The notes under the pieces are model-generated. The model saw only the letters and a program-made list of their open reading frames with translations. It had not been told where the DNA came from and made no database searches. Shown here one piece after another: positions 52,411 to 60,998 of a DNA stretch of 64,000 nt. Positions within the stretch are counted from its first letter, which is position 1. Each line of letters opens with the position of its first letter. A program made the translations under genes and the position numbers. Origin of the DNA: Rhodococcus sp. Leaf278 (GTDB taxonomy: Bacteria; Actinomycetota; Actinomycetes; Mycobacteriales; Mycobacteriaceae); the NCBI RefSeq assembly GCF_001426085.1, contig NZ_LMRR01000042.1:235550-299549 (forward strand), read 5' to 3'.

Positions 52411-52426
52411 GGGAACACCTGTTCGA
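52411..52426 (+). promoter_or_regulatory. LexA-like SOS box upstream of the AlkB-like gene
   Basis: GGGAAC-ACCT-GTTCGA resembles the actinobacterial LexA box TCGAAC-N4-GTTCGA: the right half is perfect and the left half differs at two positions. A -10 TACAGT (52427-52432) follows directly and ATG 52439 is 6 nt further. LexA bound here would block this promoter. Confidence 0.6.
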
Positions 52427-52438
52427 TACAGTCGAACC

Positions 52439-53055
52439 ATGTCGCTCGCGATGCAAGGTTCGCTCTTCGGTGACGACGACGGTGGCGTCGGGTCGCTGCA
52501 GTCCGTCACCCGACGGGAGCTCACGCTCGGTGCCTGGATCGACGTACGCCCGGGTTGGTTGTCCGATTCCCACCTCTTCGACTCCCTGGTGACCGACGTG
52601 GATTGGCGCGCCGAACGCAGACAGATGTACGACCGCGTGGTCGACGTGCCACGCCTGGTCCGGTTCTACGCCGAGCGCGAGCGCTGGCCGAACGCGGCAC
52701 TGTACGAGGCGCGTGACGCGCTCGACGATCATTACCGCGCCGAACTCGGTGAATCCTTCGCCACCGCAGGGCTGTGCTACTACCGCAACGGGTCCGACAG
52801 CGTCGCCTGGCACGGCGACAACATCGGCCGCAGCGCCACCGAGGACACCATGGTGGCGATCGTCTCGCTCGGTGCGACAAGACAACTCATGCTTCGGCCT
52901 CGCGGCGGCGGTACGTCGCTGAAGTTCACGCTCGGACACGGAGATCTGGTGGTGATGGGCGGATCCTGTCAGCGGACGTGGGAGCACGCGATACCCAAGT
53001 CCACCCGCGCGACCGGCCCACGCATCAGCGTGCAGTTCCGGCCGCGCGGGGTCCG

Positions 53056-53059
<4 letters not shown>
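52439..53059 (+). CDS. AlkB-like 2-oxoglutarate dioxygenase
   Basis: A 206-residue Fe(II)/2-oxoglutarate enzyme of the AlkB family, oxidising alkylated bases in DNA or RNA. The iron ligands HxD lie in VAWHGDNIGRSA, the distal His in RTWEHAIPKST, and the 2-oxoglutarate Arg in ISVQFRPR. A conserved turn precedes (FATAGLCYYRNGSDS). ATG 52439 has a TACAGT -10 6 nt before it, so the mRNA is probably leaderless. A LexA-like box overlaps the promoter, consistent with damage-inducible repair. The gene ends overlapping the DAHP synthase stop by 4 bp. Confidence 0.92.
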
Positions 53060-54147
<1,088 letters not shown>

Positions 54148-54168
54148 GAGAGGGTTCCTGTTCCCAGG

Positions 54169-54217
54169 CCGGCTCAACATGCTCCACGCACACTTCGAGC
54201 CGGTCTGTATCCGGCTC
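54169..54217 (-). promoter_or_regulatory. Alternative hairpins in the aroG leader
   Basis: The segment GAGCCGG at 54197-54203 can pair either with CCGGCTC at 54211-54217 or with CCGGCTC at 54169-54175, each 7 bp and perfect, so the two hairpins exclude each other. A further 7-bp hairpin (54228-54234 with 54249-54255) covers the stop codon of the leader peptide. This arrangement is expected of a ribosome-mediated attenuator. No long U-tract is present, so it may work by sequestration of the ribosome site rather than by termination. Confidence 0.6.
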
Positions 54218-54229
54218 GTGGGGTGGAGG

Positions 54230-54298
54230 TCAGCGCATGGCGTCGCTGGCTGACCCACCCGGGGCCGGCCTGCTAAACCAGAAATACATGCGCTGCAT
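54230..54298 (-). CDS. Leader peptide of aroG (22 aa; Y-F-W-F run)
   Basis: On the minus strand ATG 54298 opens a 22-codon frame reading MQRMYFWFSRPAPG, then GSASDAMR and TGA at 54230-54232. The consecutive Tyr, Phe, Trp and Phe codons are what an attenuator for an aromatic-amino-acid gene needs. A TAnnnT -10 (TACGGT, 54311-54306) ends 7 nt before the ATG, so the transcript is probably leaderless. Hairpins follow between the peptide and aroG. A leader peptide attenuator is also reported for a DAHP synthase gene in Corynebacterium glutamicum. Confidence 0.75.
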   Translation of the reverse strand: MQRMYFWFSRPAPGGSASDAMR

Positions 54299-54347
54299 GC
54301 AGAGCACCGTAACAGATGGATCGATCGCGAAGTCAGCTCGGACAGTT

Positions 54348-54366
54348 TTAGGCTAGGGTTCCCTGA
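54348..54366 (+). promoter_or_regulatory. IdeR/DtxR-like iron box
   Basis: TTAGGCTAGGGTTCCCTGA matches the IdeR consensus TTAGGTTAGGCTAACCTAA at 14 of 19 positions by eye and is 14 bp before the GTG of the siderophore-binding protein. An iron-loaded IdeR would repress there. Confidence 0.65.
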
Positions 54367-54379
54367 CTACGTCCGATCT

Positions 54380-55429
54380 GTGAAAGAGAACGAAGTGAAA
54401 CGTCTACTCCTGGCCACCACGATCGCCGCCGTCACCGCGCTGACCACTGTCGCCTGCGCCGGCACCGCCGAGCAGACCGCCACTTTCTCCACCAGTACCG
54501 AAGCGGCCACCGGTGACGCCGGGACGGACACACCGGGACCGACCGGAATCCCCGACGGAATGGGTTCGGGAGCTTCGGACGGAGTGTTCCCGCGCACGGT
54601 CGGCCATTTCGGCGGCTCCACCGACATCCCCGCCGAACCGAAGAAGGTAGTCGTCATCGCTACCGGCCAGCTCGACGCGGCCCTCACACTGGGCGTCGTT
54701 CCGACCGGAGCCGCCTACGGTGACGGTGCCGACCTGGTGCCCGACTACATCAGCTTCTCGTTCCCTCAGTACACGGACCAGCTGACGCAGGTGGTGGACG
54801 TGGGCAACCGCCAGAGCGTCGACATCGAGGCCATCGCCGCCACCGAACCCGACCTCATCCTGGCGAACAAGACCGGCTCCGAAGACATCTACCCGACGCT
54901 CTCGACCATCGCACCGACAGTGCTCACCGAAGGCACCGGAGTGAACTGGAAGCAGGATTTCCTACTGCTCGCCGACGCGCTGGGCCGAACCGAGCAAGCG
55001 CAGAGCTTCATCGATACCTTCGTCTCCGACGCTGCAGCACTGGGTAATTCGGTTTCCGGCAACGGCGCGCCCACGGTCTCCTTCGTCCGCTTCACCGCGG
55101 ATCGGGCGCGAGTGTTCGGCGTGCCCTCGTTCGCCGGCTACATCGCCTGGGACGCCGGCCTGGCACGGCCCGAAAGTCAGCAGTTCGACAAGACCTCGCA
55201 GGACTTCAGCGAGGAGGAAATTCAGCTCGCGAACGCCGACTGGGTGTTCGTGTCGAGCCAGGACGCGGATGCCGATTCGTCGTACACCACCAACCCGCTG
55301 TGGACCGGCATGAGCGCAGCCACCGAGAACCACATCGTGCGCGTCGACGACGATCCTTGGTACCTCAACGCAGGCCCGACGGCGGCAACCATCGTGCTCG
55401 ACGGCCTGAAGAGCGCCCTGCAGAGCTGA
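54380..55429 (+). CDS. Iron-siderophore ABC transporter substrate-binding lipoprotein
   Basis: A 349-residue secreted binding protein for a ferric siderophore (FecB/FepB-type, Peripla_BP_2). The signal peptide carries a lipobox-like LTTVAC near residue 25 (N-terminal part KRLLLATTIAAVTAL). The domain follows: KKVVVIATGQLDAALTLGVV, AIAATEPDLILANKTGSEDI, YPTLSTIAPTVL and SFVRFTADRARVFGVPS. The start is GTG 54380 or 54395; an IdeR-like box lies just upstream. No permease or ATPase genes are adjacent, so it must use components elsewhere. Confidence 0.9.
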   Translation: MKENEVKRLLLATTIAAVTALTTVACAGTAEQTATFSTSTEAATGDAGTDTPGPTGIPDGMGSGASDGVFPRTVGHFGGSTDIPAEPKKVVVIATGQLDAALTLGVVPTGAAYGDGADLVPDYISFSFPQYTDQLTQVVDVGNRQSVDIEAIAATEPDLILANKTGSEDIYPTLSTIAPTVLTEGTGVNWKQDFLLLADALGRTEQAQSFIDTFVSDAAALGNSVSGNGAPTVSFVRFTADRARVFGVPSFAGYIAWDAGLARPESQQFDKTSQDFSEEEIQLANADWVFVSSQDADADSSYTTNPLWTGMSAATENHIVRVDDDPWYLNAGPTAATIVLDGLKSALQS

Positions 55430-55430
55430 T

Positions 55431-55483
55431 CCCTCGTCGTGCGCGTTTTGCGCGTTCAGGAGTACGCAAAACGCGCACGAGGG
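55431..55483. terminator. Gene-end palindrome with the GTGCGCGTTTTGCG arm
   Basis: CCCTCGTCGTGCGCGTTTTG and the mirror CAAAACGCGCACGAGGG form a long stem with a 3-nt bulge on the left side, directly after the TGA of the siderophore-binding gene. The core (GTGCGCGTTTTGCG) is identical to the arm of the palindrome at 895-942. It is terminator-like in place and form. Confidence 0.7.
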
Positions 55484-55487
55484 ATTT

Positions 55488-55505
55488 TAGGTTGCGCACA
55501 ACTTA
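55488..55505. promoter_or_regulatory. Predicted OhrR operator
   Basis: TAGGTTGCGCACAACTTA is an imperfect palindrome (7 of 9 arm positions) with the core GTTGCGCACAAC, similar to actinobacterial OhrR boxes. It is 22 bp before the ohrR GTG, upstream of a TACTGT -10 (55515-55520). Confidence 0.6.
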
Positions 55506-55527
55506 AACGTGCACTACTGTTCTTCTC

Positions 55528-55982
55528 GTGACCAACGAACTCGCACTCGACCGTCAGGTGTGCTTCGCGCTGTACTCCGCATCGCGGGCTACGACTGCGG
55601 TGTATCGCCCGATGCTCGACGAGCTCGGCGTCACCTACCCGCAGTACCTCGTGCTGTTGGTGCTGTGGGAGAAGGACGGACGCGGCGTCAAAGAAATTTG
55701 CGCCGAACTCGATCTGGACACCGGCACGCTTTCGCCGATGCTCAAGCGACTCGAAGGTCTCGGTTTCATCGAGCGTCGACGACTGAGCACCGACGAACGT
55801 CGCGTCGAAATCCACCTCACCGAGACCGGTAGCGCCATGCGCGCAAAGGCACTCGACATCCCCCGCAAACTGGCGGAGAAGACCGGCATGGGAGTCGACG
55901 ATCTCGTCAGACTGAAGGACGCGCTCGACGCATTGACGAGCGCTCTGCATCACACCGATTCGCTTATGACAGAAGGAGAATC

Positions 55983-55986
<4 letters not shown>
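55528..55986 (+). CDS. ohrR: Organic hydroperoxide sensor OhrR (MarR family)
   Basis: A 152-residue MarR repressor. The reactive cysteine is in the start motif QVCFALYSASRATTAVYRP, as in OhrR, and the winged helix reads LGVTYPQYLVLLVLWEKDGR, LDLDTGTLSPMLKRLEGLGF, RRLSTDERRVEIHLTETG. GTG 55528 has a TACTGT -10 7 nt before it, so it is likely leaderless. It overlaps ohr by 4 nt; oxidation of the cysteine should release the operator at 55488. Confidence 0.94.
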
Positions 55987-56408
<422 letters not shown>

Positions 56409-56419
56409 GAATCATCACC

Positions 56420-57415
56420 ATGAAGGCACACGAAATTCACCTCGCGTCACGTCCACAAGGCTGGCCGACCGAAGACAACTTTCGCGCGGAGGACGTCGAC
56501 CTCCCCGAACTCGCAGACGGGCAGATCCTCGTCCGCAACATCGTGATGTCGGTCGATCCGTACATGCGTGGTCGGATGAACGACGTCAAGTCGTACGTCC
56601 CGCCGTTCCAGATCGATGCACCACTCGACGGCGGTGCCGTCGGCGAGATCGTCGAGTCCAAGGCCGAGGGCTTCGCCGTCGGCGATGCGGTTCTGCACGG
56701 CAAGGGTTGGCGTGATCTCGCCATCGTCCCGGCCACCGGAGCGAGCAAGGTCGATCTCTCGGCCGCGAAGGCGTCCGCCTACCTGAGCGCACTGGGAATG
56801 ACCGGAACGACGGCGTACGCCGGACTGACCGAGGTTGCCTCGTTCAAGCAGGGTGACGTCGTCTTCGTCTCCGGCGCTGCCGGCGCAGTCGGGTCGCTCG
56901 TCGGCCAGATCGCCAAGGCGCTCGGCGCTTCCCGCGTCATCGGCAGTGCGGGATCTCCCGCCAAGGTCGCTCGCCTGCTCGAGCTCGGTTTCGACGCAGC
57001 ATTCGATTACCACGACGGTCCGGTTGCCGAGCAGCTCCGCAAGGCCGCACCGGACGGTATCGATGTGTACTTCGACAACGTCGGCGGTGAGCACCTCGAA
57101 GCCGCTATCGATTCGATGAACAGGTACGGCCGAATTGCCATGTGCGGAGCCATTGCTCAGTACAACTCCACGGAGCCCACTCCCGCTCCGCGCAACCTCG
57201 TGCTGGCCATCGGCAAGGAGCTGACACTCAAGGGCTTCATCGTCGGCTCCTACGCACACGTCACCGAGGAATTCCGCGCGAAGATGACCGAGTGGCTGAA
57301 CGGCGGTGCCATCGAGTTCGACGAGACGGTCGTCGACGGTCTCGACAACGCTCCTTCGGCGTTCATCGGTCTGATGAAGGGCGAGAACACCGGCAAGATG
57401 GTCGTCACCATCTAG
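56420..57415 (+). CDS. NADP-dependent medium-chain reductase (curcumin/prostaglandin reductase-like)
   Basis: A 331-residue zinc-free MDR oxidoreductase. The N-terminal GroES-like part has LVRNIVMSVDPYMRGRMND, and the Rossmann part has VFVSGAAGAVGSLVGQIAKA and VIGSAGSPAKVARLLELG, which bind NADPH, then GIDVYFDNVGGEHLEAAID. These fit NADP-dependent double-bond reductases that act on enones such as 4-hydroxynonenal. Placement after ohr suggests detoxification of lipid peroxidation aldehydes, which is inference. A strong terminator follows. Confidence 0.9.
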   Translation: MKAHEIHLASRPQGWPTEDNFRAEDVDLPELADGQILVRNIVMSVDPYMRGRMNDVKSYVPPFQIDAPLDGGAVGEIVESKAEGFAVGDAVLHGKGWRDLAIVPATGASKVDLSAAKASAYLSALGMTGTTAYAGLTEVASFKQGDVVFVSGAAGAVGSLVGQIAKALGASRVIGSAGSPAKVARLLELGFDAAFDYHDGPVAEQLRKAAPDGIDVYFDNVGGEHLEAAIDSMNRYGRIAMCGAIAQYNSTEPTPAPRNLVLAIGKELTLKGFIVGSYAHVTEEFRAKMTEWLNGGAIEFDETVVDGLDNAPSAFIGLMKGENTGKMVVTI

Positions 57416-57445
57416 GTCGAAACCCGAGCGGTTGCACCACAGACC

Positions 57446-57476
57446 ACACCCCGGCCGGGAATTCCGGCCGGGGTGT
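57446..57476 (+). terminator. Terminator after the reductase gene
   Basis: ACACCCCGGCCGG (57446-57458) and CCGGCCGGGGTGT (57464-57476) form a 13-bp perfect stem around GAATT, followed by TTCC. It lies 30 bp after the stop and just ahead of the next promoter. Confidence 0.85.
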
Positions 57477-57506
57477 TTCCATGCTCGGACCGTTTACAGT
57501 CGATGC

Positions 57507-58418
57507 ATGCCTGCCGCCCCACTGCCGTTGCGCGACGGCCTCGACCCCACTCGGGTCCGGATGCCCGATGTCGCAACCGGAGCCACCGTGCTCGAGTACC
57601 TGCGTGCACGGTTCCCGCAGGACGCAGCGAGGCTGACCGAGAAAGTTGCGGGCGGTGAAATCGTCGACGCAACAGGCATTCCCATCGATGGGGCGACGAT
57701 CGCGAGGCCGCGTGCCGACATCTACCTCTACCGCGATCCGCCGGTGGAGCCGACGGTTCCGTTCTCCCTGGACGTCCTCCATCGCGACGAGAATCTACTG
57801 GTGGTCGACAAGCCGCATTTTTTGGCCACCACTCCGCGCGGCGCCTACGTCGCTCGCTCGGCCCTCGTTCTGCTGCGACGCCGGTTCGACCTACCCGAGC
57901 TGAGCCCGGCGCACCGTCTGGACCGGCTCACGGCAGGCGTTCTCGTGTTCACCGTGCGGCAACAGGCTCGCCGGCCGTACCAGGAACTGTTCGCTCAACG
58001 CACCATCACCAAGCAGTACGAGGCCATTGCCCCACTCGCAACCGACATCGATCTCCCGTTGACGGTACGCAGCCGAATCATCAAGGAGCGCGGCGTTCTT
58101 CAGGCCCGAGAAGTAGCGGGTGAACCCAACGCCGAGACACTCGTCGATCTGGTCGACACCATCGGATCCTACGGCCGGTATCGATTGCACCCCCGCACCG
58201 GTAAGACCCACCAACTTCGGGTTCATCTGTACTCGTTGGGAATTCCGATCGTCGGCGACAACTTCTATCCCTCGTTCCGTGAGGTCGCCGACGACGACTA
58301 CTCCGATCCACTCCGGCTGCTCGCCCGCTCGATCGAATTCGTCGATCCGCTCAGTGGGCTGGTTCGACGGTTCGAGAGCAATCGGAGTCTCGATCCTCCC
58401 GCGCAACTGTTCACCTGA
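57507..58418 (+). CDS. RluA-family RNA pseudouridine synthase
   Basis: A 303-residue pseudouridine synthase. The catalytic Asp is in LSPAHRLDRLTAGVLVFTV, and the C-terminal core reads HPRTGKTHQLRVHLYSLG and PIVGDNFYPSF. The first 90 residues have no S4 domain but a weakly conserved N-terminal region. ATG 57507 has a TACAGT -10 (57495-57500) 6 nt before it, so it is likely leaderless. The RNA target cannot be told (RluA, RluC/D and TruC share the fold). Confidence 0.9.
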   Translation: MPAAPLPLRDGLDPTRVRMPDVATGATVLEYLRARFPQDAARLTEKVAGGEIVDATGIPIDGATIARPRADIYLYRDPPVEPTVPFSLDVLHRDENLLVVDKPHFLATTPRGAYVARSALVLLRRRFDLPELSPAHRLDRLTAGVLVFTVRQQARRPYQELFAQRTITKQYEAIAPLATDIDLPLTVRSRIIKERGVLQAREVAGEPNAETLVDLVDTIGSYGRYRLHPRTGKTHQLRVHLYSLGIPIVGDNFYPSFREVADDDYSDPLRLLARSIEFVDPLSGLVRRFESNRSLDPPAQLFT

Positions 58419-58419
58419 C

Positions 58420-58449
58420 TTGACAAATTCGTTTGCCGAAACTGCAATA
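58420..58449 (+). promoter_or_regulatory. Promoter of the XRE-cupin gene with GTTT-AAAC dyad
   Basis: A perfect -35 TTGACA (58420-58425) is followed by GTTTGCCGAAAC (58431-58442), a GTTT-N4-AAAC inverted repeat, and a TGCAATA -10-like stretch. The dyad between the -35 and -10 is a natural operator for autoregulation. Confidence 0.5.
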
Positions 58450-58454
58450 CAGGG

Positions 58455-59039
58455 ATGAAGGAAGCATCGTTGAGCCTCGACGAGGTCATCGCCGGCCTCG
58501 GTCCACGTCTCAAGCGCATCAGGATGGAGAAGAACACCACGCTGGCGTCACTGTCCGAGACCACGGGAATCTCGATCAGCACGCTCTCGCGTCTCGAATC
58601 CGGCGACCGCAAACCGAGCCTGGAACTTCTGTGGCCGATAGCTCGGGCTCATCAGATGCCGCTCGACGACCTGGTGACAGCGCCCCCTGTCGCCGACCCA
58701 CGGGTGCGCACGACGGCCACTGTTCGCGAACACGTGACGATTCTTCCCCTGACCCTGCGTCCGGGCGGACTGCAGGCCTACAAGCTTCTCGTGAAGCCGG
58801 AGGACTCCGAGCCTCGCCCCAGAACGCACGAGGGATACGAGTGGCTCTACGTGCTGAACGGCACCCTGCGACTGATTCTCGGCGAGCACGATCTGACGAT
58901 GAAACCCGGTGAGGCGGCCGAATTCGACACCCGGGTGCCGCACTGGTTCGGTGCCGTCGGGAACCGGCCGGTGGAGCTGCTGAGCCTGTTCGGACCCCAG
59001 GGCGAGCGGATGCACGTGCGGGCAAAACCGACGGTATGA
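58455..59039 (+). CDS. XRE-family regulator with C-terminal cupin domain
   Basis: A 194-residue regulator. The HTH_3 domain (about 12-68) reads LGPRLKRIRMEKNTTLASLS and GISISTLSRLESGDRKPSLE. The cupin (about 95-185) contains the metal-binding His/Glu stretch YEWLYVLNGTLRLILGEHDL and FDTRVPHWFGAVGNRPVELL. This XRE-cupin layout is common for regulators of amine, cysteine or redox pathways that sense a small ligand. Its GTTT-AAAC dyad suggests autoregulation. No target is adjacent. Confidence 0.88.
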   Translation: MKEASLSLDEVIAGLGPRLKRIRMEKNTTLASLSETTGISISTLSRLESGDRKPSLELLWPIARAHQMPLDDLVTAPPVADPRVRTTATVREHVTILPLTLRPGGLQAYKLLVKPEDSEPRPRTHEGYEWLYVLNGTLRLILGEHDLTMKPGEAAEFDTRVPHWFGAVGNRPVELLSLFGPQGERMHVRAKPTV

Positions 59040-59129
59040 AATGTCGTGTCCGTGTGAGACAGTGAAGCCCGCTCGACGCCAGATTCCGCCTCGGTCATCC
59101 GCACCGACAACACCATCTCGAGGAAAAAG

Positions 59130-59438
59130 ATGACCGACAGACTGCCTGATTCACCTGCGTCTCGCACCGACGTGGACATCGCGACCGGAGTGCTGATCGG
59201 CATTCACGGTGGATCCGTCGCCGACGCCATCGACGAATTGTTCGCAACGGCCCGGCATCATCGAGTCAGCCTGTTCGATCTGTCCCGCACCCTGATCACC
59301 GTCGCGGAGGGCCGCGACATCACCCGGTCCTCGACCACCGATGCCGTGTACGCAACGTGGGGCTCGGCCCTGGGCCGTCGCGGTGCCGAGGCCACGTTCG
59401 GCACCGTCACCGATTCCGCAGCGGTGCCGACGGGCTAA
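59130..59438 (+). CDS. ANTAR-domain protein
   Basis: A 102-residue protein consisting mainly of an ANTAR RNA-binding domain: DIATGVLIGIHGGSVADAID, then FATARHHRVSLFDLSRTLIT. ANTAR proteins bind dual hairpins in nascent RNA and prevent termination. No receiver or GAF domain precedes it, so control would come from elsewhere. The TCS-type partner and the target RNA are not identifiable. The gene overlaps the convergent gene by 4 bp. Confidence 0.85.
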   Translation: MTDRLPDSPASRTDVDIATGVLIGIHGGSVADAIDELFATARHHRVSLFDLSRTLITVAEGRDITRSSTTDAVYATWGSALGRRGAEATFGTVTDSAAVPTG

Positions 59439-59737
59439 CCGCGGACGGCCGGATCGGTGCGCAGTTCCGGAAACCGGGCCGTCATCGCATCGATATGGCG
59501 GTACATCTCGTAGAGCTCGGCCCGCAGCGTCGATGCCTCGGACTCGAACGCTCGGGCTCGGGATATTGCGCGGTCCGCCCGAGCTCGAAATGCCTTGTTC
59601 TGTGCGCTTTCGATGGACGCCGAGCACGTCTTGATGTGTTCGGCCAAGCCTCGGGCGAAGACCCGCGCCTGTTCTAGATTGACGGCATAGTTGTCGTCCC
59701 TCGGTGCCGGTGAGGGTGCGCCGTTCACTGTGCCCAT
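59435..59737 (-). CDS. Hypothetical 100-aa helical protein
   Basis: A 100-residue protein, MGTVNGAPSPAPRDDNYAVN at the N-terminus, then a long helical region with heptad-like charge (ARVFARGLAEHIKTCSASIE, SRARAFESEASTLRAELYEM), consistent with a coiled coil. ATG 59737 is the best start; the upstream frame is rich in Arg/Ser and looks non-coding. No family was recognised. Confidence 0.6.
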   Translation of the reverse strand: MGTVNGAPSPAPRDDNYAVNLEQARVFARGLAEHIKTCSASIESAQNKAFRARADRAISRARAFESEASTLRAELYEMYRHIDAMTARFPELRTDPAVRG

Positions 59738-59822
59738 GAAAAGAAGTCGCCCTCGGTCGTCGTCCGGAATTTCCTTTGCGACTCTACGCTCAGCGCGCAG
59801 TCGCTCGTCCCGGAACCGATCG

Positions 59823-60398
59823 TCACCCGAAGATGAGCGCCAGAACCACCGACGCCGACGTGGCCGCGATTGCGATGACGATCGCAGCCGCGATCGCACG
59901 CTGTCGCACCGAGCGGTAGCTCGACCCGGTTCGGTCGCCGTCGTATTCGGCATCTCCAGTATCGACGGTCGAATCGTAGAAGTCGTCGGAGTTCAGCCCG
60001 TCCTCGTCGAAGTAGACGACGTCACGCGGCGGCACCCAGCGCTGACCATTGGCTTCCACAGCCGCCCCGAGTCGTTCGAGGCGGATCCGAGCACGGACCG
60101 GATACCAGTCCGAGGGCGCGTGGATGGGAAGAGCCTCGGCCAGCGCCAACGGTGACCTGTACTTTCGCGCCAGTGCGGCGAATGCGGCCGACGCCGTTGG
60201 ATCGTCGTCGGACTTGTCGGTGAGGAACCATGCCGCGCCGGCGGCAGCGCGATCGCCGAGCACCAGATAGGTGTACGCGAGCAGCTCGAGAATGCTCGGC
60301 GAGGCAGGGTTCCGGCGTAGGGCACCGACGAGCCGATCCCGAGCACCGATGGTGTCTCCACGCGCCAGATCCTCTTGCGCTCGATCGATCACGTCCAC
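59823..60398 (-). CDS. DUF6584 membrane-anchored TPR-like protein
   Basis: A 191-residue protein. The N-terminal half resembles DUF6584: VIDRAQEDLARGDTIGARDR, ILELLAYTYLVLGDRAAAG (helical repeats). The C-terminus is one membrane helix (AIAAAIVIAIAATSASVVLAL). A middle acidic linker separates them. GTG 60398 is chosen, with another at 60392. Function is unknown. A terminator and a tRNA-Phe gene lie upstream. Confidence 0.75.
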   Translation of the reverse strand: MDVIDRAQEDLARGDTIGARDRLVGALRRNPASPSILELLAYTYLVLGDRAAAGAAWFLTDKSDDDPTASAAFAALARKYRSPLALAEALPIHAPSDWYPVRARIRLERLGAAVEANGQRWVPPRDVVYFDEDGLNSDDFYDSTVDTGDAEYDGDRTGSSYRSVRQRAIAAAIVIAIAATSASVVLALIFG

Positions 60399-60459
60399 GC
60401 GTCGACCATATCGCTCGACGAACGCTGTCGACACAGCACGGAGGCGTCGTGACCACGAA

Positions 60460-60490
60460 AAAGCCCCTCCCGGATACCGGAAGGGGCTTT
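60460..60490. terminator. Terminator between DUF6584 and tRNA-Phe
   Basis: AAAGCCCCT (60460-60468) and AGGGGCTTT (60482-60490) form a stem with an inner CCGG-ATA-CCGG hairpin. T-run on the plus side and A-run on the minus side; it should end the minus-strand tRNA transcript. Confidence 0.75.
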
Positions 60491-60515
60491 CAAGGTGCGT
60501 GTCGATCCAAAACCG

Positions 60516-60592
60516 TGGTGGCCAGGGCCGGGATCGAACCGGCGACCTTCCGCTTTTCAGGCGGACGCTCGTACCAACTGAGCTACCTGGCC
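60516..60592 (-). tRNA. tRNA-Phe (GAA)
   Basis: Cloverleaf on the minus strand. The anticodon loop reads CTGAAAA (anticodon GAA), T-arm GGTTCGATCCC, D-arm AGCTCAGTTGG, acceptor GGCCAGG/CCTGGCC. The 3' CCA is encoded. Confidence 0.96.
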
Positions 60593-60648
60593 GGGCGGCA
60601 CCGGTGAAACAATGCCATCGCAATGTCGGTGATTTCGCACCGATGTTG

Positions 60649-60722
60649 CGACCCTGACGGGACTCGAACCCGCGACCTCCGCCGTGACAGGGCGGCGCGC
60701 TAACCAACTGCGCCACAGGGCC
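60649..60722 (-). tRNA. tRNA-Asp (GTC)
   Basis: Cloverleaf on the minus strand with anticodon loop CTGTCAC (GTC), acceptor GGCCCTG/CAGGGTC, D-arm GCGCAGTTGGTTAGCGC and T-arm GGGTTCGAGTCCC. CCA is not encoded. Confidence 0.96.
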
Positions 60723-60846
60723 TTACTGTTGTTGCCGCGCTATTTCTAGCGCAGTAACTCTCCGAACTGCAAATCCGCATCTCGTGAAGAGTGAGACGAA
60801 GACTGCTGTACTGCCGACCGGGTTGTCAAACCGATCTCTTCCTACG

Positions 60847-60919
60847 TACCCCCTACGGGATTCGAACCCGCGCTACCGCCTTGAAAGGGCGGCGTCCTAG
60901 GCCGCTAGACGAAGGGGGC
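60847..60919 (-). tRNA. tRNA-Glu (TTC)
   Basis: Cloverleaf on the minus strand with anticodon loop CTTTCAA (TTC), acceptor GCCCCCT/AGGGGGT, D-arm GTCTAGCGGCCTAGGAC and T-arm GGGTTCGAATCCC. The order Glu-Asp-Phe along the minus strand is a common actinobacterial tRNA cluster. Confidence 0.96.
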
Positions 60920-60998
60920 CCGCCGAACTGCTTCGACGTTACCCTCAACGGCGTTCCGTTGGGAGCTGGGATAGCTTAGGACACTTTCCTGGCAAATC

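Noticed and set aside
60516..60998. tRNA cluster considered as an attachment site of an integrated element
   Set aside because: No integrase gene, no repeated tRNA 3' end and no abrupt composition change beside it.
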